DNA of 16,415 nucleotides from Candidatus Omnitrophota bacterium (GTDB taxonomy: Bacteria; Omnitrophota; Koll11; Duberdicusellales; 4484-171). Location: positions 1-16,415 of the forward strand of contig JAUYCY010000179.1 of the NCBI GenBank assembly GCA_030692055.1, given 5' to 3'. The notes under the pieces are model-generated. The model did no database searches, was not told the origin of the DNA, and saw only the letters and a program-made list of their open reading frames with translations. Shown piece by piece: positions 7,053 to 13,151 of this stretch. The first letter of the stretch is position 1. Each line of letters opens with the position of its first letter. The translations under genes and the position numbers were made by a program.

Positions 7053-8306
7053 TTAATAAATAAGGTTATTTATAAAGCTTTTAGTATACTTTATTTTTTC
7101 TCTTTCTATATTTTTCAGAAAAAAGTTGGTTCGTTCCATTGCTATTTTAGTTGGGAATGTCTCGTTAGAGAAGCCATTCATATAATCAACAAAGGGGTTC
7201 GCTTGAGCGATTTTGGGTATTATCTTTTTATTTTTTGTAATGAAATTAAGAGTTTTTTTAAAATCTACTTCGGTTTCGCCGGGATAACCGAAAATAAGGC
7301 TTATTTCAAATTGTAAACCCGCCTTATTTAGTTTTTCAAAAAAACCTAAGGCAATTTCCTGGGTAAAGCCTTTTTGCATCGATTGCAATACTTCATCCGA
7401 AGCGCTTTCTAAGCCAACAAATAAATTATAGCAACCGCTTGTTTTCATTCGCATGCCTAGCTCAACAGTAAAATTAGGGTCAATGCGCATTTGTGCTTCC
7501 CATTTTATGTTAAGATTATTGGTAATAGTTAAAGAACAAAATTTCTCTAACCATTCATTGTTGTAATTTATCAATGAATCGCAGAAGACTAAACTGTTAG
7601 TTTTATATTTTTTCATCAAAAACTTTATTTGCTCAATCATATATTGAGGGGAATGATACTTGAATTTTTTATAGAGCTTTTTCTCAGAGCAGAATTTACA
7701 GTTATGCATGCACCCACGTGAAGAAAATAAAGGAATATATTGTGAATAAAGTTTTAAATTCAAAGGCTCAAAGTTCAAAAAAGGTAATTTGTCTAGATTT
7801 TCAATTTCGTCAAAGCGATGCACCATACTTTTATCACCATTTAGGATTTTATAAAGAGGAATTTCTCCTTCACCAATTACCCAATGATAGTTATGATCGA
7901 GTTTGTCTTGCCAGCCTAGAAAAAGCGTTTGCGGACCGCCAAAAACTATCTTTTTATGGGGGTACTTTTTTCTTATTTCTTCTGCTAAAGCGAGAGAGAA
8001 AGGAGCATTGCGTTTTGATATTGACAAACCAATTAGCTCATAGTTTTCTATTTCTCTATATAATTTTTCTAAGAGATAGTTAAATTTCTTTTCAAGCGCT
8101 TTGAACAGATTTTTTTCAAAATCTTGATTCAAAGCAAGCCATTCCTTTGTAGATAAATTAGATAACTTAAAAAATTCAATATTTAAATCCCTGATTTTTA
8201 CCCTGCAGCATTTACTCTTTAGGTAATTCTTTAAGTATACCAAAGAAAGCGGCGGTGTCTTTAGCCAAGAAGGCGCACCTTGAATTATATAGACACTTTT
8301 TTCCAT
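7053..8306 (-). CDS. B12-binding-type radical SAM protein
   Basis: This 417-residue protein has a Rossmann-like N-terminal domain (1-150) of the cobalamin-binding radical SAM class: PPLSLVYLKNYLK, LIGLSIS and IVFGGPQ, then VIGEGE (143-148). The radical SAM motif SRGCMHNCKFC has cysteines 199, 203 and 206. The barrel includes CDSLINYN, FVGLESAS and IFGYPGET. The usual DxHxxG cobalamin-coordinating motif is not visible, so it may bind cobalamin without it or not at all. Family members carry out methylations and ring rearrangements; the substrate here is unknown. At 417 residues it is somewhat short at the C-terminus for the class. It starts at ATG 8306 without a Shine-Dalgarno. TATAAT-like bases just upstream on the minus strand could be a -10 box. 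Confidence 0.85.
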   Translation of the reverse strand: MEKSVYIIQGAPSWLKTPPLSLVYLKNYLKSKCCRVKIRDLNIEFFKLSNLSTKEWLALNQDFEKNLFKALEKKFNYLLEKLYREIENYELIGLSISKRNAPFSLALAEEIRKKYPHKKIVFGGPQTLFLGWQDKLDHNYHWVIGEGEIPLYKILNGDKSMVHRFDEIENLDKLPFLNFEPLNLKLYSQYIPLFSSRGCMHNCKFCSEKKLYKKFKYHSPQYMIEQIKFLMKKYKTNSLVFCDSLINYNNEWLEKFCSLTITNNLNIKWEAQMRIDPNFTVELGMRMKTSGCYNLFVGLESASDEVLQSMQKGFTQEIALGFFEKLNKAGLQFEISLIFGYPGETEVDFKKTLNFITKNKKIIPKIAQANPFVDYMNGFSNETFPTKIAMERTNFFLKNIEREKIKYTKSFINNLIY

Positions 8307-8320
8307 TACTATATAATTAT

Positions 8321-8455
8321 AACACAGATTAGCACAGATTTGTCCGTCACCTAACTATTTTTATATAGGCGGATCCGCCTCGGGCGGAAAAGCGGATGAG
8401 CACAGATGAATTATCTGTGACTATCTGAGGTCTTTATCCGTGGCTATCTGTGTAA
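8321..8455. repeat. CACAGAT palindrome with GGCGGATCCGCC core
   Basis: AACACAGATTAGCACAGAT (8321-8339) pairs with repeated ATCTGTG words ending near 8455. A 14-base perfect palindrome AGGCGGATCCGCCT sits at 8367-8380. It fills the divergent gap between the 7053-8306 gene and hemW and runs to within a few bases of the hemW ATG. Confidence 0.75.
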
Positions 8456-8459
8456 AGAG

Positions 8460-9581
8460 ATGAATTCGTTATATATCCATATTCCTTTTTGCCGCAAGAA
8501 GTGTCTATACTGCGATTTCTATAGCACACGTTATTACTATGGTTTTGCTCGTAGCTATATCGATATTTTGTGCCAACAGATAAAGAGATTAGACGGAGAT
8601 TTTCATACCATATATATAGGAGGAGGGACGCCTACGGTGTTAGAGGTGCGGTTGTTACGCAAACTTCTTAAGAGTCTATATAAAATCGCTCGTAAAACAG
8701 TAGAATTTAGCGTTGAAGCCAATCCAGAAAGTCTAGATAAGCAGAAGCTTAAGCTATTGCTTAGTGAAGGCGTAAACCGTATAAGTATCGGTGTTCAGTC
8801 TTTATACGATCAGAAATTACGTAAACTCGGGCGTATCCACTCGGCAAAAGAAGCACTTCGTGCGGTATGCCTTGCGAAAGAAGAAGGCTTTAAAAATATA
8901 GGCATAGACCTTATCTTTGGGCTGTGGCAAGAAACGCTAAGTAGTTGGAAAGAAGAATTAAGCCTAGCTGTTAAATTGCCCGTCAACCATATCTCAGCTT
9001 ATTCATTAACTTATGAAAAAAACACTCCGCTTTTTGATAAATTGAACACGAAAAAGATTATATCACTGGCTGATACGATAACCTCCAAAATGTATAAGTA
9101 TTGCATGAATTATCTGCCCAAGCGCGGATTTATGCAATATGAAGTGTCAAATTTTGCAAAAAATGGTTTTTCTTGTAAGCACAATTTAAATTATTGGGAG
9201 AATAACCCCTATATTGGTTTAGGCCCTTCGGCTGTTTCGTATCGCGATGGTATCAGAAATAGAAATTTAGTTAATATCGAGAAATATATTGAGAAAATAG
9301 AAATTGGAAAAAGCCCTATAGTTTTTCAAGAAAAGCTTTCACCTGAAAAATACGCAAAAGAAACCGCCGTCTTGAAAATTCGGACAAAAAAAGGAATAAA
9401 TTTCCATTGGTTTAGCGAAAAGACAGGTTTTGACTTTAGAGATTTTGAAAAAAGCGCCATTAAGAATCTTATTACTCAAAGGCTTATTAGATATGCCAGA
9501 GCCAGAGGCAAGATAGTCGGTATTTGCCTCACTAAAAAAGGGTTCCTTTTTTGTGATTCTGTGTGTGCAGAGTTAGTGTAA
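8460..9581 (+). CDS. hemW: Radical SAM heme chaperone HemW
   Basis: This 373-residue protein opens with YIHIPFCRKKCLYCDFYS, holding the CxxxCxxCxF motif (C11, C15, C18) that separates HemW from true coproporphyrinogen oxidase HemN. GGGTP follows at 54-58, then IGVQS and HNLNYWENNPYIGLGPSAVS. HemW binds heme and a 4Fe-4S cluster and is thought to deliver heme to respiratory enzymes. It does not carry out the oxidative decarboxylation. The family is often annotated as an oxygen-independent coproporphyrinogen III oxidase, which I think is wrong here. The length is normal for the family. The ATG has only AAAGAG upstream, immediately after the palindrome. A weak CCCA/TGGG hairpin with a T-rich tail near 9600-9618 may end the transcript. 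Confidence 0.92.
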   Translation: MNSLYIHIPFCRKKCLYCDFYSTRYYYGFARSYIDILCQQIKRLDGDFHTIYIGGGTPTVLEVRLLRKLLKSLYKIARKTVEFSVEANPESLDKQKLKLLLSEGVNRISIGVQSLYDQKLRKLGRIHSAKEALRAVCLAKEEGFKNIGIDLIFGLWQETLSSWKEELSLAVKLPVNHISAYSLTYEKNTPLFDKLNTKKIISLADTITSKMYKYCMNYLPKRGFMQYEVSNFAKNGFSCKHNLNYWENNPYIGLGPSAVSYRDGIRNRNLVNIEKYIEKIEIGKSPIVFQEKLSPEKYAKETAVLKIRTKKGINFHWFSEKTGFDFRDFEKSAIKNLITQRLIRYARARGKIVGICLTKKGFLFCDSVCAELV

Positions 9582-9715
9582 TATATATCTGAACATTCCC
9601 CAAAATTTATGGGTATTTTTACACAACTCTTTATAACCAATGAAATAAGGGAAATTAAAATCTATGATATTGCGAAACGGATGTATCTGTCAATTACATT
9701 TAAAAAATGGGGAAA

Positions 9716-9750
9716 CTCCTGAATATATATTGCTTGTTAAGCAACAGGAG
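9716..9750 (+). promoter_or_regulatory. Hairpin occluding AGGAG before macro-domain gene
   Basis: CTCCTG (9716-9721) pairs with CAGGAG (9745-9750), and TTGCTT (9730-9735) pairs with AAGCAA (9739-9744). The right arm contains the only purine-rich Shine-Dalgarno candidate near the start, so the fold could restrict translation. The AGGAG is about 19 bases before ATG 9770, which is too far for a normal site, so the role is uncertain. Confidence 0.35.
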
Positions 9751-9769
9751 AAATATTATAATCGAAACA

Positions 9770-10309
9770 ATGGAAACAGTACTTGAATTGGTAAGGGGGG
9801 ATATTACAAAAATAACCGTTGACGCAATCGTTAATGCTGCTAATACAACTTTATTGGGCGGCGGTGGAGTAGATGGCGCAATTCATAAGGCAGCCGGTCC
9901 CGGCTTACTTGTTGAATGTAGGAAATTAGAAGGATGTAGAACCAGTGAGGCAAAAATTACCAAAGGTTATAACTTGCCGGTAAAATATATCATACATACC
10001 GTTGGGCCAATATGGCGTGGTGGAAAAAATAATGAAGAAAAGTTACTATCTTCCTGTTACTACAGTTGTTTAAATTTAGCAAAGGTATATACTTTAAAAA
10101 GTATCGCGTTTCCCTCTATATCTACTGGCGCGTATCGTTTTCCTATTGATTTAGCCGCGCCCATAGCTTTAAAGACGGTAAAATCATTTCTGGAAGAAAA
10201 TCCTAAAATTTTTAATAAAGTAGTATTTGTTCTATTTTCTGACAAAGATTACGCTATCTACTATGATTTGTATAAAAATTGGTTGACCGAAAATAAAAAC
10301 TTTATATAA
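9770..10309 (+). CDS. Macro-domain ADP-ribose hydrolase
   Basis: From the ATG at 9770 the protein is 179 residues. An in-frame ATG at 9707 would add 21 residues not matching the family. It is a complete macro domain of the MacroD/YmdB type: GDITKI (10-15), VNAANTTLLGGGGVDGAIH (21-39), AKITKGYNLP, IIHTVGPIW and FPSISTGAYRFP. These residues form the ADP-ribose pocket, with the catalytic aspartate in the GGGGVDGAIH segment (D35). Members hydrolyse O-acetyl-ADP-ribose or remove mono-ADP-ribose from proteins and nucleic acids; which one cannot be told here. It may equally act as an antidote to an ADP-ribosylating toxin, but no such toxin is next to it. Thioredoxin follows after a 46-base gap. Confidence 0.9.
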   Translation: METVLELVRGDITKITVDAIVNAANTTLLGGGGVDGAIHKAAGPGLLVECRKLEGCRTSEAKITKGYNLPVKYIIHTVGPIWRGGKNNEEKLLSSCYYSCLNLAKVYTLKSIAFPSISTGAYRFPIDLAAPIALKTVKSFLEENPKIFNKVVFVLFSDKDYAIYYDLYKNWLTENKNFI

Positions 10310-10355
10310 TGATATGACATAATAAAAAATCAGCGTATAAAAGAAAGGAGAGGTT

Positions 10356-10673
10356 ATGGAAGTTAAGTTAACAAGCGCAAATTTTGAAAAAGAAGTTCTT
10401 CAGGCTAAAGTCGCTGTTTTAGTAGACTTTTGGGCGCCGTGGTGCGGTCCTTGCAAAACGATCGCCCCTTATGTTGAAGAGTTAGCAAAGGAGCTTGAAG
10501 GTAAGCTTAGGGTTGCTAAACTTAATGTTGACGAAGTTCCGGATATTGCCACCCGTTACACGGTAATGAGCATTCCTACACTTTTAGTATTCAAAGAGGG
10601 GAAAGTCATGGATAAAAAAGTTGGGGCGATGGCTAAGCGCGATTTAGCTAAATTTATCCAGCCTTATATATAG
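10356..10673 (+). CDS. trxA: Thioredoxin
   Basis: This 105-residue protein is a standard full-length thioredoxin. The active site is WAPWCGPC with redox cysteines C30 and C33. The buried D24 and the cis-proline P74 (SIPT) are in place. It reduces disulfides in cytosolic proteins such as ribonucleotide reductase and peroxiredoxins, and is itself reduced by thioredoxin reductase, which is not in this window. There is no signal peptide, so it is cytosolic. AAAGGAGAGG sits a few bases before the ATG. It is either co-transcribed with the macro-domain gene or served by an unseen promoter in the 46-base gap. A new promoter follows at 10700. Confidence 0.95.
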   Translation: MEVKLTSANFEKEVLQAKVAVLVDFWAPWCGPCKTIAPYVEELAKELEGKLRVAKLNVDEVPDIATRYTVMSIPTLLVFKEGKVMDKKVGAMAKRDLAKFIQPYI

Positions 10674-10699
10674 AGCCAGGGATTTTTTATAAAAATATG

Positions 10700-10727
10700 T
10701 TGCATTGTGGTTATATTTAAGTATACT
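10700..10727 (+). promoter_or_regulatory. Sigma-70-type promoter
   Basis: TTGCAT (10700-10705) and TATACT (10722-10727) are 16 bases apart. AAAGGAGGTGG follows at 10734, directly before the ATG at 10748. Transcription would start around 10734, leaving a very short leader. Confidence 0.5.
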
Positions 10728-10747
10728 ACAGGTAAAGGAGGTGGAGT

Positions 10748-11122
10748 ATGAGCTTTAGTAAGTTTATAGGGGTGATTCTTGTAATGGCTTTAATTTTTTC
10801 CTTCAGTATCCCCTCATTCTCAGAGACAAAGAAAGAGTATATGGGGCAGTTAAGTCAGGCGCGTAAGGATTTTATTAGTCAGAGGGATAAACTTCATGAC
10901 CAAGATAGATTATTAAGAATTGCTTGGCATAGCGAACGGGAGTTATTGTATGGACAAGCCAAAGCAAGCCCAAAAGATAAGGCTATAAAAGAGCAGCTAA
11001 ATGAAGGGGCAAAGAAATTTTTCGCAAATAAAAAAGCCATATACAGGCGATTAGAGCAATTACGTAAGAACTGGCTTAGCGCGAGAAAAGATTTAGGCGC
11101 TAAGATAAAAAATACGAAATAG
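10748..11122 (+). CDS. Small exported helical protein, unknown function
   Basis: This 124-residue protein begins with a signal peptide (1-25, hydrophobic core VILVMALIFSFS, likely cleavage after SFS before ETK). The remaining 100 residues are very polar, rich in Lys, Arg, Glu and Gln, have no cysteine, and are predicted to be long helices or a coiled coil. It may belong with small periplasmic helical proteins such as the Spy or OmpH-like groups, but I see no LTxxQ motif and do not assign a family. A strong AAAGGAGGTGG Shine-Dalgarno and its own promoter suggest good expression. The MscS-like membrane gene follows 42 bases downstream, probably in the same transcript, which suggests an envelope-related role (inference). 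Confidence 0.75.
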   Translation: MSFSKFIGVILVMALIFSFSIPSFSETKKEYMGQLSQARKDFISQRDKLHDQDRLLRIAWHSERELLYGQAKASPKDKAIKEQLNEGAKKFFANKKAIYRRLEQLRKNWLSARKDLGAKIKNTK

Positions 11123-11164
11123 GTTAATAAAAAATAGAAATAGATAGCAGAAGGAGGTGGTTAA

Positions 11165-11845
11165 ATGGATTTACAAATAATTCGTTTAGACCCGGCGAAA
11201 GAGATTCTTGTTAAGCTTGGCGGTATCGGCATTAGCGCGCTTAAGATTATTATTATACTTCTTTTTGGTTGGATCGTTGCAAAGATTATAAAAAGAATCG
11301 TGGTTAGAGTGCTAAAGGCAGTGAAAATTAATGAATTGTCTGAACGCGTTAACCTAAATAACCTATTGCTAAAAGGCGGCATAAGCAGCACTGTTTCCGA
11401 TTTACTTGGCGCAATTTGTTATTGGGTTATAATTTTAGTTACCTTATCGGTTGCAGTTGATGCTGTGGGTTTAAATAAATCCGCTGATCTTATTGAAAAA
11501 GTTGTTCGCTATGTAGCAGTTGGTGTTGTGCCCGCAATATTTTTCCTTATTGTCAGTATGTTTGCTGCGACGTTACTGAGTAATATAGTCAAAACAGCAG
11601 CCAATAACGCCGGTATTTCACAGGCTTCGCTTTTAGGAAAAATCGCACAAGTAGTAGTTATGGCATTTGCTATAGCTGTTTCTTTGATACAGCTTAGAAT
11701 CGCATCTAACATTATTACTTTGCTTATAACAATTTTATTAGGAGCTCTAGGCTTAGGCCTTGCTTTAGCATTTGGCTTAGGTTGTAAAGATATTGTCGCA
11801 AAGTACGTTGAAGGGTTCATTGACAATATAAAGTCAAAAAAGTAA
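11165..11845 (+). CDS. MscS-like membrane protein (conserved TM-helix type)
   Basis: This 226-residue protein has about five membrane helices (21-44, 80-101, 118-140, 160-177 and 182-205). The last segment, GALGLGLALAFGLGCKDIVAKYVEGFI, matches the pore-lining helix and the start of the next part of MscS-type mechanosensitive channels. The large cytosolic beta domain of MscS is missing, because the chain ends at residue 226. It therefore fits the conserved TM-helix repeat family, often annotated as mechanosensitive ion channel family. Channel activity is not certain. AGAAGGAGGTGG lies just before the ATG. A strong terminator follows 18 bases after the stop. No frameshift is apparent; the short form seems to be the whole gene. 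Confidence 0.8.
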   Translation: MDLQIIRLDPAKEILVKLGGIGISALKIIIILLFGWIVAKIIKRIVVRVLKAVKINELSERVNLNNLLLKGGISSTVSDLLGAICYWVIILVTLSVAVDAVGLNKSADLIEKVVRYVAVGVVPAIFFLIVSMFAATLLSNIVKTAANNAGISQASLLGKIAQVVVMAFAIAVSLIQLRIASNIITLLITILLGALGLGLALAFGLGCKDIVAKYVEGFIDNIKSKK

Positions 11846-11863
11846 TATTTTACCTAAATATAG

Positions 11864-11904
11864 CCCCCTACAAGTTGGTGAATACCAAAATGTAGGGGGT
11901 TTTT
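11864..11904 (+). terminator. Strong intrinsic terminator
   Basis: CCCCCTACA (11864-11872) pairs with TGTAGGGGG (11891-11899), with an inner TTGGT/ACCAA extension (11875-11879 and 11884-11888). TTTTT follows immediately. It ends the transcript of the MscS-like gene. Confidence 0.92.
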
Positions 11905-11924
11905 AAAAAACCCAATTTTTTTTC

Positions 11925-11952
11925 TTGACAAAAATATCTTTTATAATATAAT
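11925..11952 (+). promoter_or_regulatory. Strong promoter for tRNA-Thr unit
   Basis: A consensus TTGACA (11925-11930) and TATAAT (11947-11952) are 16 bases apart, just after the terminator. The expected start is near 11959, which is 356 bases before tRNA-Thr. Confidence 0.85.
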
Positions 11953-11958
11953 CTTACA

Positions 11959-12300
11959 GTCTTTGTTTCTCTAAAACTTCTTTGCTTAACCGGAAAAATG
12001 CGGTTGTCAGGATAAAACTGCTGTAATGATAAGAAACGTTTGTGGTTATGAAAAAACCTTGGCGTACCAATTAGTGCGCCGTATTTTTCCTGGTTACCTC
12101 GGCGTGACTGCAATTTGCCTGAAATTTCTACCGAAATTTCAGGGTAAATTCCAGCGCCGGCCCGTAGGGCAAAAGATGCATTTATTCCAAATGTATCTTT
12201 TGGGTTAAGCCTATTTACCCCGTTAGAGAACTACGTTCTCTAACGGGGTTTACCTAAAATAATAGAGGAAAAATTGCCCACGCAGCTTAAGGCGGTAGAG
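11959..12300 (+). other. Hairpin-rich leader, no gene
   Basis: No believable protein is encoded in this stretch. It holds a row of hairpins: AACCG/CGGTT (11989-12006), CCTGAAATTTC/GAAATTTCAGG with a 4-base loop (12118-12143), GCCC/GGGC (12160-12170), AAAAGATGCATTT/AAATGTATCTTTT (12171-12201) and CCCCGTTAGAGAA/TTCTCTAACGGGG (12218-12248). The last uses the same arms as the repeat at 4025-4168. It may be a cluster of inserted repeats, a regulatory leader or an unrecognised small RNA. I saw no match to RNase P RNA, tmRNA, SRP RNA or 6S RNA. Confidence 0.55.
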
Positions 12301-12407
12301 CATCCCGCGCTTTCGCCTGGATAGCTCAGTTGGTAGAGCACATCCTTGGTAAGGATGAGGTGATGGGTTCAACTCCCATTCCAGGCTGAAAAGAAAAGCG
12401 CGGGATG
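12301..12407 (+). promoter_or_regulatory. 13-bp stem enclosing tRNA-Thr, likely processing site
   Basis: CATCCCGCGCTTT (12301-12313) is a perfect reverse complement of AAAGCGCGGGATG (12395-12407). The tRNA lies exactly between them. Such long flanking stems are typical RNase III processing sites, best known around rRNA. I infer that this stem drives tRNA release. Confidence 0.6.
12315..12387 (+). tRNA. tRNA-Thr (anticodon GGT)
   Basis: This 73-base cloverleaf has acceptor GCCTGGA paired with TCCAGGC, then a T discriminator. The D arm is GCTCAGTTGGTAGAGC. The anticodon arm is CATCC-TTGGTAA-GGATG with anticodon GGT, and the T arm is TGGGTTCAACTCCCA. CCA is not encoded. The GGT anticodon reads ACC and ACT threonine codons. 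Its position upstream of the secE-nusG-ribosomal protein cluster is conserved in many bacteria. Confidence 0.95.
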
Positions 12408-12466
12408 GCGCCAGAGAATTCCGGTCGTGGCTAAGCAGACAATTAGGCAGAAATTACTTAAAAAAC

Positions 12467-12491
12467 AAAGGGGATTTTTATCCTCTTTTTG
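12467..12491 (+). terminator. Intrinsic terminator after tRNA-Thr
   Basis: AAAGGGGAT (12467-12475) pairs with ATCCTCTTT (12480-12488) around a TTTT loop, and the 3' arm runs into a T-rich tail. It may separate the tRNA-Thr unit from rpmG, or allow partial read-through. No strong promoter is obvious before rpmG. Confidence 0.65.
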
Positions 12492-12525
12492 TATTATTTA
12501 TTTTATAGGATTTACTTAATTTAAA

Positions 12526-12678
12526 ATGAGAGAATTAATTGCATTAGAATGCACAGTTTGTAAAAGAAAAAACTATTATATTACTAAAAATAAACGAAAG
12601 CATCCTGAGAAATCAACGTTTAATAAGTTTTGTCGTTTTTGCCGCAAACACACTGAGTATAAGGAGACTAAACCCTAG
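12526..12678 (+). CDS. rpmG: 50S ribosomal protein L33
   Basis: This 50-residue protein is L33, a small protein of the large ribosomal subunit near the E site. The sequence has the family pattern MRELIALECTVCKRKNYY with a zinc-ribbon made of C9, C12, C36 and C39 (CTVC and CRFC), so it is the zinc-binding form. KHPEK (25-29) and a C-terminal ETKP are as expected. The start is the ATG at 12526, with only a weak GGA 15 bases upstream. It lies between tRNA-Thr and tRNA-Trp, as in many bacteria where rpmG directly precedes tRNA-Trp and secE. Confidence 0.95.
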   Translation: MRELIALECTVCKRKNYYITKNKRKHPEKSTFNKFCRFCRKHTEYKETKP

Positions 12679-12708
12679 ACGCGAATAGATTTTAATTTGC
12701 GGAAATTA

Positions 12709-12779
12709 GTCCCGCCTGCGCTTATGCTCGGCGGGATCCCGCAGAATTCGCCCTTGGCGGATGTATGCGGGACGTTTTT
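12709..12779 (+). terminator. Tandem alternative hairpins with T-run, possible attenuator
   Basis: GTCCCGCC (12709-12716) can pair with GGCGGGAT (12730-12737, last pair a wobble). ATCCCGC (12736-12742) or GTCCCGC (12709-12715) can pair with GCGGGAC (12767-12773), which is followed by GTTTTT. A small CGCC/GGCG hairpin lies in the loop. The choices are mutually exclusive in part, as in an attenuator, between rpmG and tRNA-Trp. Confidence 0.5.
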
Positions 12780-12804
12780 CAGAATTAGCGGTAATTAGCG
12801 TTAT

Positions 12805-12878
12805 AGGCGAGTAGCTCAATTGGCTAGAGCATCGGTCTCCAAAACCGGGGGTTGCAGGTTCAATTCCTGCCTCGCCTG
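12805..12878 (+). tRNA. tRNA-Trp (anticodon CCA)
   Basis: This 74-base tRNA has acceptor AGGCGAG paired with CTCGCCT and discriminator G. The D arm is GCTCAATTGGCTAGAGC. The anticodon arm is TCGGT-CTCCAAA-ACCGG with anticodon CCA. The T arm is GCAGG-TTCAATT-CCTGC. CCA is not encoded. tRNA-Trp directly before secE-nusG is the usual bacterial order. The last 18 bases of the tRNA recur twice just downstream. Confidence 0.96.
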
Positions 12879-13145
12879 CGTAATGGTTGTTTGAAGGGGT
12901 ATTGGCATATTTAGACGTAGGATTTGCTGTGGAAGGAGATATTGGATGCACTAATAATCCTTTGGATTAACTCCGACATTAGTCGGAGAGTGCATACAAT
13001 TCCTGCCTCGCCTGCTTGAAGGTTATTTGATAAATGAGTGTAGTAAGGTAAGGTTGATTTTGCTTGTGAGCGAAATTGGAACAAATAAAAGCCTTCGGCG
13101 CTCAGACATACGTCTGAGATTTGTTGCAATTCCTGCCTCGCCTGC
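12861..13145 (+). repeat. Three copies of tRNA-Trp 3' end with two structured inserts
   Basis: CAATTCCTGCCTCGCCTGC occurs at 12861-12879 (end of the tRNA), 12997-13015 and 13127-13145. The inserts are 12880-12996 (117 bases) and 13016-13126 (111 bases). They are related: each begins with a GGTTRTTTGA word and has GAWATTGGA before the fold. Insert 1 ends with ATGCACT/AGTGCAT (12946-12952, 12989-12995) enclosing TAATCC/GGATTA and CTCCGAC-ATTA-GTCGGAG. Insert 2 ends with AACAAAT/ATTTGTT (13080-13086, 13119-13125) enclosing GCC/GGC and CTCAGAC-ATAC-GTCTGAG. No ORF is supportable on either strand. Confidence 0.9.
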
Positions 13146-13151
13146 GTGAAA

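Noticed and set aside
8460..9581. Oxygen-independent coproporphyrinogen III oxidase (HemN)
   Set aside because: The cluster motif is CxxxCxxCxF rather than CxxxCxxCxC, and the length fits HemW.
11509..11826. Antisense open frame inside the MscS-like gene
   Set aside because: It is a shadow of a well-supported membrane protein gene with a good Shine-Dalgarno and terminator. The antisense peptide has no recognisable features.
12026..12208. Possible small protein in the tRNA-Thr leader
   Set aside because: The frame crosses several perfect hairpins and has no Shine-Dalgarno or recognisable domain.
12861..13145. CRISPR array or integron attC cassettes at the repeated 19-mers
   Set aside because: Only three copies, spacers over 110 bases and related to each other, no cas or intI gene, and no RYYYAAC/GTTRRRY sites in the right places. 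The repeat is plainly the tRNA-Trp 3' end.
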